Assembly (NCBI GenBank): GCA_023399215.1
Contig: JAEWQJ010000024.1
Span: forward strand, 7,940 to 71,939
Origin: Methanobacteriota archaeon
GTDB taxonomy: Archaea > Halobacteriota > Methanosarcinia > Methanosarcinales > Methanosarcinaceae
Direction: 5' to 3'
Length of the DNA stretch: 64,000 nucleotides
Shown: positions 26,423 through 34,433 of the stretch, one piece after another
Numbering within the stretch: the stretch's first letter is position 1
How the letters are laid out: each line of letters starts with the position of its first letter
The notes under the pieces: generated by a model
Databases searched by the model: none
What the model was told of the DNA's origin: nothing
Seen by the model: only the letters and a program-made list of their open reading frames with translations
Translations under genes and position numbers: made by a program

Positions 26423-26548
26423 ATAATCACAATCAAATAATCACAATCAAATAATCACAATCAAATAATCACAATCAAATAATCACAATCAAATAATCAC
26501 AATCAAATAATCACAATCAAATAATCACAATCAAATAATCACAATCAT
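26423..26548. repeat. Tandem repeat, 9 x 14 bp, upstream of ppa
   Basis: ATAATCACAATCAA is repeated nine times head to tail; eight copies are exact and only the last base of the ninth differs. It ends 40 bp before the pyrophosphatase start, so it lies in the promoter or leader. The near-perfect identity means it is recent or still changing in copy number. Confidence 0.9.
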
Positions 26549-26588
26549 AAAAAGCAATAACAAGCAGGAGTAAAAAGGAAGTGATGGT

Positions 26589-27086
26589 ATGACGGAACGA
26601 CAAGTCGAAAGTGTATTTATTGAGATCCCAAAAGGAAGTCGGAATAAATATGAATATGATAAAGTGAAGAAAGTAATTAAATACGACAGAATGCTTTTTT
26701 CTTCAATGGTATATCCCTCAGATTATGGTTTTTTCCCTGATACCCTGGCCCTTGATGGCGATCCTTTAGATGCTATGGTTTTAACATGGGAACCTACTTT
26801 TCCGGGCTGCATAATAGATGTACATCTTGTGGCATTATTCGACATGGAAGACGATAAAGGAAGAGATCAAAAAATACTCTGTGTTCCAAAGAATGACCCT
26901 ATGTGGAATTATATCGAGACCGTTGATCAGGTTCCTCCTCATTTATTTAAGGAAATTACTCACTTTTTCCAAACTTACAAAAATCTAGAGGAAAAAAAAG
27001 TGAGAGTTATCGGTTGGAAAGACCTCGAAACAGCAGTCACTGTACTTCAGGAAGCTAAAGATCGATATATTGAACAAAAGAAATAA
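26589..27086 (+). CDS. ppa: Inorganic pyrophosphatase, family I
   Basis: The 165-residue soluble enzyme hydrolyses pyrophosphate and pulls biosynthetic reactions forward. The start ESVFIEIPKGSRNKYEYD, the YPSDYGFFPDT segment and the signature DGDPLD (three metal-binding aspartates) are all typical. The length is normal for the family. AGGAAGTGATGGT precedes the ATG. It is monocistronic and preceded by an array of 14-bp repeats, which may influence its expression. Confidence 0.9.
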   Translation: MTERQVESVFIEIPKGSRNKYEYDKVKKVIKYDRMLFSSMVYPSDYGFFPDTLALDGDPLDAMVLTWEPTFPGCIIDVHLVALFDMEDDKGRDQKILCVPKNDPMWNYIETVDQVPPHLFKEITHFFQTYKNLEEKKVRVIGWKDLETAVTVLQEAKDRYIEQKK

Positions 27087-27229
27087 AATCATCAGTGAGG
27101 GGCTTAAGCTCTATAATTTGTCCAGCTAAGTGACCCTTAAAAATTTATCATTTTTATAGTCTTGCCTATGCCCGGAGACAGATCTTCCTCATTGAGCTTG
27201 GTAAAGTCCCACTCACTGATTCAACTACC

Positions 27230-28069
27230 TCAGCTCCTCTGTCTTTTTGACCACTCTATCCGTCGATCATGAGCCATTTTCAGCAGGAAATCTTCTGCGA
27301 CTTCAGAGAAATTACAGTATTCATGCCAAAGCCATCCGCCTGGTTGCTCTGGCACTACAATTATCCCTTTTTTATCCGCAACACCCTGAAGGATTATCTG
27401 TGCGGCTTCTTCAGCTGGAATTGCGTCTTCAGGGGCTTTTATCTCTTCATGAACTGGACCCAGTATAGGCTTTTTCCAGATCCGTGAAACGACAGATGCG
27501 GGACATGTAACTGAAAAATGAATGCCTTCTTCAGCAAATTCGTACCGCATGCTTTCACTCATCCCAACAACTGCATACTTGGTAGCACAATAAAGAGACT
27601 GGAATGGGAAAGGTATCAGTCCTGCAAGTGAAGCCGTGTTAACAATATGCCCTCCACCCTGAAGACGCATAAATGGCAACGCGGCATTAATTCCGTATAT
27701 AACGCTCCAGAGATTGACATCAATAATAGATCGCCAGTGTTCAAGCGTAGCGTCACCGGTCGGCATCGTACCTCCAATTCCCGCATTATTAAATAGAAAG
27801 TCAATTCTACCTTCCGCGGCAACCGTATCCTGAATAGCTTTATCCACCTCCGGCTGTTTTGTCACATCAACAAGCAGAATTCGAATCTGTTCGGCATATG
27901 AATCAAGAGTCTTAGCCGCTGATTCCAGACTTTCCGCATTTCGACCAGCCATGAAGACTATTGCTCCCTTTTCCAGAAGCGCTTCACTTATCGCATACCC
28001 GATTCCGGAATTTGCACCGGTTACCAGACAACATTTATCCTTGAAATATTCATCATTCCCCACTTTCAT
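27230..28069 (-). CDS. Short-chain dehydrogenase/reductase
   Basis: The 279-residue classical SDR has the NAD(P) motif TGANSGIG near residue 19, NNAG near 92, a serine in NTASLAG and the catalytic YCATKYA. The Rossmann core ends around residue 200, and the tail contains FSEVAEDFLLKMAHDRRIEW. It belongs to the oxidoreductases acting on alcohols and ketones. It is the last gene of a minus-strand set with a membrane protein and a DUF362 protein, opposite an acetoacetate-decarboxylase-like gene. A joint role in handling a keto compound is inference. Confidence 0.82.
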   Translation of the reverse strand: MKVGNDEYFKDKCCLVTGANSGIGYAISEALLEKGAIVFMAGRNAESLESAAKTLDSYAEQIRILLVDVTKQPEVDKAIQDTVAAEGRIDFLFNNAGIGGTMPTGDATLEHWRSIIDVNLWSVIYGINAALPFMRLQGGGHIVNTASLAGLIPFPFQSLYCATKYAVVGMSESMRYEFAEEGIHFSVTCPASVVSRIWKKPILGPVHEEIKAPEDAIPAEEAAQIILQGVADKKGIIVVPEQPGGWLWHEYCNFSEVAEDFLLKMAHDRRIEWSKRQRS

Positions 28070-28150
28070 TCCCCATTTTCATTCCCCATTCTACTTTTCA
28101 CGTTTCTCTTTCGATTGATTCTTTTTGACTTACTTTACTTTATATGAGGG

Positions 28151-28618
28151 TTAAGACTCACACTGTCGAATTATCGCTAGAGTAGCTACTACATAGGCAA
28201 CAGGCCCTGTATAAATCCCCTTGAACAGTGCCATTCTGTTTACAGAAAGCTCCGTGATGTCGAATAAAAAGAACATGGAGACGGTTAAAGTCATCATGAC
28301 CAATACGGTACAGATGAACAGCACCGTGCCCAGTAATACCCCTCTCCTCGGCAACCTTGACAGTATCGGCCCGGGCTGGGGTAGGTTTTCATCTTTGAAT
28401 CGGCCAGCACGAAGCTGGCGATTAATATCAGCTGCCGAGAAGACCGCCACAAGCCAGGTCATCACGATTGAAGTGATTATCGTATCAACCACAATTCCGG
28501 ATAAGGCAACGGTATCCACGTTCCTGTTGATGAAAAATGCCAGGAGAGGGTTTACCACCATGTTAATCAGGGCGGCTGCTAGGGCCTGTTTCTGGATATA
28601 CGAATCTATCGAATCCAA
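28151..28618 (-). CDS. Four-helix membrane protein, unknown function
   Basis: The 155-residue protein has about four hydrophobic segments: ALAAALINMVVNPLLAFF, VDTIITSIVMTWLVAVFS, VLLGTVLFICTVLVMMTLTV and GPVAYVVATLAII. There is a polar, basic loop between the second and third. I do not recognise a family with confidence. Translation appears to start at TTG 28618, because a stop lies two codons upstream in this frame and GGAGG sits 11 bases before it. The gene starts three bases after the DUF362 gene stops, so the two are probably translated together and act together. Confidence 0.65.
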   Translation of the reverse strand: MDSIDSYIQKQALAAALINMVVNPLLAFFINRNVDTVALSGIVVDTIITSIVMTWLVAVFSAADINRQLRAGRFKDENLPQPGPILSRLPRRGVLLGTVLFICTVLVMMTLTVSMFFLFDITELSVNRMALFKGIYTGPVAYVVATLAIIRQCES

Positions 28619-28621
28619 GAA

Positions 28622-31024
28622 TCACCATACCTCCGCCCCACCGTCAAAGTGAGCAGTGAAGACCTTGCCTGGATCCTCTGTCTCCTCTACATTGGGGATC
28701 CTGCATGCTTCCAGGTACCCATATCCTGCAGGGACATATAGTGTGAAGTCGAGAGGGTCTGCGCCCTCTGAGACAGCCTTAAAGTAGTTTTTAATAGAAG
28801 CTGGATCGCTGACCAATTGATTTGTACTTCCGGTATAGGCTCCTCCGTTTCGAGTTTTATCTGCGTACTGGAATGCTGTACCGTATAGAGATTGGAAGTT
28901 GATAGTCTCAGGTGACTGGGAACCATAGATACTGTTAGTGAGCTTGATATGGGTAGCCAGCTGCCAGCTAGGCCACATGCCTTTGCCCCAGATCATTCCC
29001 GGAACGAAGGGGTCTTCACCACCCTCTTCAGACCGTGACATCTCAAAGGCCAGGGTTGCCGTCCACACGAGCGCATGCTCCTGCGCAAAATCATGCCCTC
29101 CAGGGTTCCAGTTTTTATTTGTGGGCTTGAGGCTGATTTCGGCAATAGTATAGAAATTCCCTCTGAGCTGGCCGTATTCTTCTGTTGTCATAATATCAAA
29201 GTAGTGGCTCATCATTCTGAAAAACGGAATCCAGATTCCTTTCCGCCCGTTTTCGTCGTAATCTATTATCCCGTCATTATTCTCATCGAAGCCGTCCATG
29301 AATTCCTCTAAAAGTGAGGAGCCGGTCAGCTTATCGTGAGCCTCTGCATAACTCAGCAGAGTCTTCTGCATGTCCCATAGCATGCATGAAGGGTTATAAT
29401 ACATCGTTTTCGTCATTAGCTCAAGGAATTTCTTGTCCTCTATCCTTCCCAGGTGACCCTCCAGGGAAGCCAGCGGTGTCTCTGTAAGGGCGTCCCAGCC
29501 GACGACATAGTATTTCTGCTGCCCCACACCTCTCGCTTCAGCATAACGGTACAGGTTGTACCTGAAAAGAGGGGAATCGAGGTCTTCCTCGGTTGCGATA
29601 TTTTTCCCGTCAATTATTGCTACGGGTACGTGGTGTACAAACTCTGTGGGCCAGCCGTTTTCATCCTTGAGCTTCAATGATTCACGCATAGGTACCGTTT
29701 TGAAACAGTATCTGGCGCAGAGGAGGTCGATAGCCACACAGTCCAGGGACGCCCAGACGTAACCTTCAGGAATTTTAACAGATGTTCCATTCCCTTCGTG
29801 GTTGATATTAATCATATCTATTCCGTCAATTACATGCACCATGAATATGTTCTGTGCCTGTACTGCCCTGATAACGTCCACCTGAGTCCCTGGCATTCCT
29901 GCGGTTTTTGTTGTGATGTATTCTCCTTTCTCATCTCTTACAGGCAGGTTGGTATCGTCATCCATCTTTACTACCCAGGGCATATGCGGTAGCCCACCTT
30001 TGAAAGAGGGGAATCTGGACGGGCACGCATATTTCCATTTCATATCACCACTGCCAGGATCGCAGGGAGCCTGCGTGGGGTAAAGGCCGATACCAAGGTT
30101 CTTGGTAGCATTTGTGAGAAGGTCCTGAGCATGGATCTTCATCTTTGGGACATTAATAAGGATGCACCCGGGATAGTCTTTCAAGTCGTTACTGTCCCCC
30201 GGCTCCCCACCGACTATCACCTTGTGCAGTGTAATCTCTTTGTAGTTCTCTCCCTCCGGGACTGCGACTGTCCTGCCCCTTGAAGTGTCTTCGTCAAGTT
30301 TGTTCAGGTCATAGACCATCAGCCGGTTTCCGGCTTTCCCTGGCGGGAAGAACCTTCCGGCAACGCTGTCCTCGTAGCCTCTCATAGGGTCGTCTTCATG
30401 GGATGAAGGGTGTCGTTCGGAAAGGTACTTGCGGACAAAGAAAAAACCCCACCCTCCATAGAAATCCTCACTCTTTCCTTCAAAAAGGGCTTCTGTGGCG
30501 ATGTCCTTTCCGGAGGCTAACCTGAGAGAGATTGTCAACCCCAGGACAGCAGTTGAAGCCTCCCCAAGAGCCATCTGATGATAGTGTATGTCAAGCCTGT
30601 CATGGAACCACCTCATCAGGGCGGCTATCAGAGACCAATCGGTACAGATGGGAGCCCCCAGACCTTCGCCATGTGTCCCTGCGTCAATAGCGGTTGGGTT
30701 TACCAAGTTAGGCTTGAATAACAATTTTTTTCCGTCCTGTATCTGCGATTTCACCTTGCTGGCGAAACCCGTCTCTCGGTCCAGCCCGCCCAGAGAATGA
30801 TCAAGATTGGCGTAAATATAATCGATTATTCCAACTATCTCCGCCCAGGCTGCGGTATTATTCTCATTTATTACCTTCTGGAGTAAACCCGGAATTCCGG
30901 CATAGGTCTTTGAGACATCCATCCTGCTGCCAGCGACCGGTGATCCTTCAGAATCGATTTTTCTCTTTCCAAGTTGCGAATCGACAACTGCACCTTTTGA
31001 AGTTTCTTCATTTATGACACTCAT
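28622..31024 (-). CDS. Large DUF362-domain protein
   Basis: The 800-residue protein has a DUF362 core. KLLFKPNLVNPTAID appears near residue 95, with further family segments through NVPKMKIHAQDLLTNATKN and VIDGIDMININHEGNG to about residue 440. The C-terminal half has no familiar domain except a perfect EF-hand-like calcium loop (DENNDGIIDYDENG) near residue 590. No signal peptide, membrane helix or Fe-S cluster is visible, unlike many DUF362 proteins that carry ferredoxin domains. GAGGGG is five bases before the ATG. DUF362 has no established reaction. The divergent arrangement with a decarboxylase-like gene points to a shared metabolic function. Confidence 0.75.
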   Translation of the reverse strand: MSVINEETSKGAVVDSQLGKRKIDSEGSPVAGSRMDVSKTYAGIPGLLQKVINENNTAAWAEIVGIIDYIYANLDHSLGGLDRETGFASKVKSQIQDGKKLLFKPNLVNPTAIDAGTHGEGLGAPICTDWSLIAALMRWFHDRLDIHYHQMALGEASTAVLGLTISLRLASGKDIATEALFEGKSEDFYGGWGFFFVRKYLSERHPSSHEDDPMRGYEDSVAGRFFPPGKAGNRLMVYDLNKLDEDTSRGRTVAVPEGENYKEITLHKVIVGGEPGDSNDLKDYPGCILINVPKMKIHAQDLLTNATKNLGIGLYPTQAPCDPGSGDMKWKYACPSRFPSFKGGLPHMPWVVKMDDDTNLPVRDEKGEYITTKTAGMPGTQVDVIRAVQAQNIFMVHVIDGIDMININHEGNGTSVKIPEGYVWASLDCVAIDLLCARYCFKTVPMRESLKLKDENGWPTEFVHHVPVAIIDGKNIATEEDLDSPLFRYNLYRYAEARGVGQQKYYVVGWDALTETPLASLEGHLGRIEDKKFLELMTKTMYYNPSCMLWDMQKTLLSYAEAHDKLTGSSLLEEFMDGFDENNDGIIDYDENGRKGIWIPFFRMMSHYFDIMTTEEYGQLRGNFYTIAEISLKPTNKNWNPGGHDFAQEHALVWTATLAFEMSRSEEGGEDPFVPGMIWGKGMWPSWQLATHIKLTNSIYGSQSPETINFQSLYGTAFQYADKTRNGGAYTGSTNQLVSDPASIKNYFKAVSEGADPLDFTLYVPAGYGYLEACRIPNVEETEDPGKVFTAHFDGGAEVW

Positions 31025-31221
31025 CTTTTCCCCTCACTCATGCAAAGTGGATAAAGTGGCATTAAACACTTCTCGATAACACGACAAAGATTTCTCAATA
31101 AAAAGGCAGATTCAAGGCCTTATGTTGACTATCGTGAGATCTCTTTTTTACTCCCTTTGACCTTTTTTACTGTATATCCGCGATATCCGGTTATTTTTTA
31201 CATGTATTCTCAACGGAATTT

Positions 31222-31253
31222 AATATACCATATTATATGTAATATGGTATATT
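31222..31253. promoter_or_regulatory. Perfect palindrome between divergent genes
   Basis: AATATACCATATTA and TAATATGGTATATT form perfect 14-bp arms around TATG. It lies about 58 bp before the decarboxylase-like gene and 198 bp before the DUF362 gene. Its TATA-like core and its symmetry suggest an operator or overlapping divergent promoter. The regulator is not encoded nearby. Confidence 0.6.
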
Positions 31254-31310
31254 TTATGTCTTTTATGATATCAAAAAAATAATAATAAATGTTTTCATAT
31301 TAGATATTTA

Positions 31311-31937
31311 ATGCCTGAGCTAAACATCTCATCCAGTCAATTTCGAGAAATCGACTGGATGGCGGGAAGAGCGTATAATTTATTCCAGGCCAGTGTATCG
31401 GTCCGTTTTAATGGAAAACGTGACCAGCTTGAAGGGAATTTTTTTCTGGTAATCTGGGAGAGTAAAACCGTGCCGATACTCGGGGGCAGGGAACAGATCG
31501 GTATGCCAAAAATCTATGTCGATATCGAGGATCTGCATATCATTCGGCCAAACTACTACACCAGCGCCAGTTACGAAGGAAACACATCTCTGCTTCTGAA
31601 AATGCTCAGGGCAAAGCCTGTTGATGGGGAAACACTGGCACAGATGCAGGCGTCTATGGCCACAATCAACGCCCTTGGATGGCGTTATATCCCAAAAGTC
31701 GGTGCTCCCAGAGCGGACTTAAGCCAGCCCATCCTGTTCCCGCAGGGTGCCGAGGTTCATAGCGCCTGGACAGGGAATGGCAATGTCAAATGGACACAAT
31801 TGAGCTGTGAGCAGAACCCGGGACAGTGGCATATCATCAAGGCACCGGCAGAGCTGCCTATTTTCGAGATAGCTCCAGTCATCATGTCGAAAGGTATCGT
31901 CGTTTTGAAACCTAACAACGGGAGTGTTCTCGAATAG
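31311..31937 (+). CDS. Acetoacetate decarboxylase-like protein
   Basis: The 208-residue protein has the ADC-family segment GGREQIGMPKIYVDIED. The family places its Schiff-base lysine region in such a GREExGxPK motif, and one lysine is present here. Other family features include the preceding ESKTVPILGGRE and the C-terminal APVIMSKGIVVL. Several ADC relatives act on other keto acids or as hydratases/aldolases, so the reaction is not certain. No ribosome binding site precedes the ATG, so it may be leaderless or weakly translated. It ends with UAG, followed three codons later by UAA inside a 15-bp repeat. Confidence 0.75.
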   Translation: MPELNISSSQFREIDWMAGRAYNLFQASVSVRFNGKRDQLEGNFFLVIWESKTVPILGGREQIGMPKIYVDIEDLHIIRPNYYTSASYEGNTSLLLKMLRAKPVDGETLAQMQASMATINALGWRYIPKVGAPRADLSQPILFPQGAEVHSAWTGNGNVKWTQLSCEQNPGQWHIIKAPAELPIFEIAPVIMSKGIVVLKPNNGSVLE

Positions 31938-31990
31938 CTGGAAATCGAATAACTGGAGATCGAATAACTGGAAATCGAATAACTGGAAAT
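31931..31990. repeat. Tandem repeat, 4 x 15 bp
   Basis: The unit GAATAACTGGAAATC is repeated four times with small changes, starting across the stop codon of the decarboxylase-like gene. The repeat therefore includes the UAG stop in its first copy (GAATAGCTGG). Confidence 0.75.
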
Positions 31991-32337
31991 ATACCTGCTA
32001 CAATCTGCAGATTTTTTTAACTTTTTGCAGGATGACTCGTAAATAAAAACATTTTATGAGTATATCAGCATTCGAAGCTCCTGTGAAATATATAAAGAAC
32101 CTTTCGGAATTCAAACATCATGTTTTAAAGTCCTCGATAAGTATTTATTCATTAATTTAAGGTTCTTTAAGGTTTTATAGATAGAATAAAGCTTTTTTTT
32201 AAAATTAAATCTCTTTAAATCCTTTATTCTCGAAAGTAACTTTATATTTTTGCCAGCTCATTTAATGACTGTCAGCGGATTAATAGTCTGAAGACAATCA
32301 AAAATACGGAAAAAAATGTAATAATGGAAAACCCAGA

Positions 32338-32525
32338 CAAGAAAACGTAAAACAACTGAAAAACCAGGCAAGAAAACCACTAAAATAAAGCAAGAAAATC
32401 ACTGAAAAATCGGGCAAGAAAATCACTGAAAAACCAGCAAGAAAACCACTAAAATAAAGCAAGAAAATCACTGAAAAACCAGCAAGAAAACAACTGAAAA
32501 ACCAGGCAAGAAAACCACTATAAAA
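32338..32525. repeat. Irregular tandem repeat upstream of a secreted protein
   Basis: Blocks such as CAAGAAAACCACTAAAATAAAG and GCAAGAAAATCACTGAAAAA recur five or six times with variation, each about 20-45 bp. No protein is supported here, and 31991-32617 holds no other gene. Confidence 0.65.
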
Positions 32526-32617
32526 TCAGACAACAGAACAATTCAATACAAGATCACTAGCTCGAAAAACAAAACTAACGAAAAAAATAGAGATTGAAGT
32601 CAATAACGGAGTACACT

Positions 32618-33436
32618 ATGAAAGTAAAAACAAAAGTGTTAAACTCAATTTACCGTTTTACGGCGGTAATGATAGTATTATGTATTCTTCCTTCAGGCGC
32701 TTTTGCTTCGGAAAACAAACCTGTATTTACTCCTGGAGAGAACATAACTGAAGAAAATTTTACTGATGTCCGAGCGGAAATGCTTGATTCCATTAGCGAA
32801 CAAATTTCTGAACTTCAGAGTTTCTATACTAATGTAAGCGAAGCTTCCAGTGCATCCGACCTTCAGGAAGTCCTGTCAAGTCAAAAATGTGCAGGCATAC
32901 CTGATGGAATGAATATGGGACCTGATGGAATGAACCATGTTCTCTGTGGGATGCCTGGATTATTTGACATCACCAAGGTTGAGAACGTAACTGACGATAA
33001 CTACACTGAGGTTCAGGCCGAGATGGTTAGTTCCCTTGGAAATATGACTGAAACACTTAACGATCAGCTGGACAACACGACTGATGAAAATATGACTGCG
33101 ATGCTCAATGAACAAGTAACTGATCTTGACAACCTGTCCAGCGAAATAAGTTCAGCGTCCAGTGCAGAAGAACTTCAAAATGTTGTATTCACCTATTTGC
33201 AAACCCAGGCTACCGACTCACTCAAAATGGAAATCGAACACCTTGAAGAGATGGCAAGTGAAAGCGGGAACACAACCGATGAGAATATGAGTGAGAACCT
33301 TAGCAGCAGGATCACAGAACTCAATGGTCTAATAGAAGATATCAACGGAGCAGAGTCACTCGAAGACCTTAAGGAAATCATGTCCTCTGCTCAGGGAATG
33401 CCCGGAATGGGAGTTGGAGGTCCAATGCATTACTAA
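32618..33436 (+). CDS. Secreted helical protein with internal repeats
   Basis: The 272-residue product has a signal peptide (FTAVMIVLCILPSGAFASE). The mature acidic, helical protein contains two related units, ENITEENFTDVRAEMLDSI near the start and ENVTDDNYTEVQAEMVSSL near residue 130. Both are followed by LNDQL/LSSEISSASSAEEL-type helices, and a third partial unit (DENMSENLSSRITELNGLI) follows. Many NxS/T sites suggest glycosylation. It ends in a Gly/Met-rich tail. I do not recognise a family. ATG 32618 follows GGAG with six-base spacing; the longer TTG start at 32594 is unlikely. Confidence 0.7.
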   Translation: MKVKTKVLNSIYRFTAVMIVLCILPSGAFASENKPVFTPGENITEENFTDVRAEMLDSISEQISELQSFYTNVSEASSASDLQEVLSSQKCAGIPDGMNMGPDGMNHVLCGMPGLFDITKVENVTDDNYTEVQAEMVSSLGNMTETLNDQLDNTTDENMTAMLNEQVTDLDNLSSEISSASSAEELQNVVFTYLQTQATDSLKMEIEHLEEMASESGNTTDENMSENLSSRITELNGLIEDINGAESLEDLKEIMSSAQGMPGMGVGGPMHY

Positions 33437-33572
33437 GGCGACTTCCCAATGAACCTTTGGAAGGACGCTTGAAAACAGCGCCGAGAACAACACTAAAGCT
33501 TAAACTTAGACAGATTTGATGGATTTATTAAAGTGAAATGAAATTGATAAAAATCGGAGACCGAAGATTAAA

Positions 33573-33703
33573 AAGGAGATGATATGAAGATCTCTACCTT
33601 CCTCTTTCGAAGCAACCTACGATAAATCCTAAAATAGTCAAGGAGATGATATGAAGGATCTCTACCTTCCTCTTTCGAAGCAACCTACGATAAATATCAA
33701 AAT
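33573..33703. repeat. Direct repeat, 2 x about 65 bp
   Basis: Two near-identical copies (33573-33639 and 33640-33703) each start AAGGAGATGATATGAAG and continue through CTTCCTCTTTCGAAGCAACC. A third, very degraded copy follows to about 33770. Each has a good ribosome binding site and ATG, but the reading frames differ between copies and are only 13 and 23 codons long. I do not call them genes. Confidence 0.6.
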
Positions 33704-33999
33704 AATTAATGGAAGGATATAAAATATCTCTATATCATCTAAATAACCTACTGTAAATCTCAAAAAATTACACCTAAATTTTGCAGTATTGTTTAATGTC
33801 AAATTATACCTCCGTCATATGGTTCAGCCAAATATATGAAAAAAAATTTGAGGGCCTATTAAAAAGCATAACAGTTGAACCCCTCCATCACTGAAAGTTT
33901 TTTGATGACTTCTAAATCCTTTTTGTATTTTTAGTAATCGACAATTACAAAATGTTATTGAAAAATCTGGTATATTTGAATTGACGGACTGGAACATAA

Positions 34000-34226
34000 T
34001 ATCCTTTCTATTAACAATGGTAATACATGGCGCCATCATCGAGGACTCGGTCAAGCCATTCAATGCAGCCGCTTAGTAGAGGACAGTTATGATTTTGATT
34101 CCAGGTCATTTGAGGATATACCGATCAAGCCTGAATGCGATAGTTGTTGTAATCCCAGTGTTCCTGCGGGCTTCGTGGTAAGTTCTTCCTTCAGTAAGGT
34201 TGCCTCGATAACGAAACATGCCTGAA
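34000..34226 (+). pseudogene. Unrecognised ORF remnant with Cys-rich tail
   Basis: An open frame without an ATG reads INNGNTWRHHRGLGQAIQCS, later SRSFEDIPIKPECDSCCNPS, and ends in SITKHA. The composition looks like real protein rather than chance sequence, but the start is missing. I do not recognise the family. It could be the C-terminal end of a lost gene, perhaps a transposase. The rest of 33704-34433 shows nothing else. Confidence 0.35.
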
Positions 34227-34433
34227 GAAATTATAATTTTATAATAAGTAAGACAGAGACTTTATTATACAGTCATGTTTATATAAATAAATATTTATAT
34301 TACCACTATAATTTTATAAATTGTTCTTGCAAGAAGAATTTTGAGCCATTTTTGAGCCAGGTAAAACATTAAATAACGCAATAATGTTGAGAAGAGAGAC
34401 TTTTGACTTTACACCTGATTATCAAAGAATAAC

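Noticed and set aside
26423..26548. Possible CRISPR array from the 14-bp repeat
   Set aside because: Units are contiguous with no spacers, and there are no cas genes. It is a simple tandem repeat.
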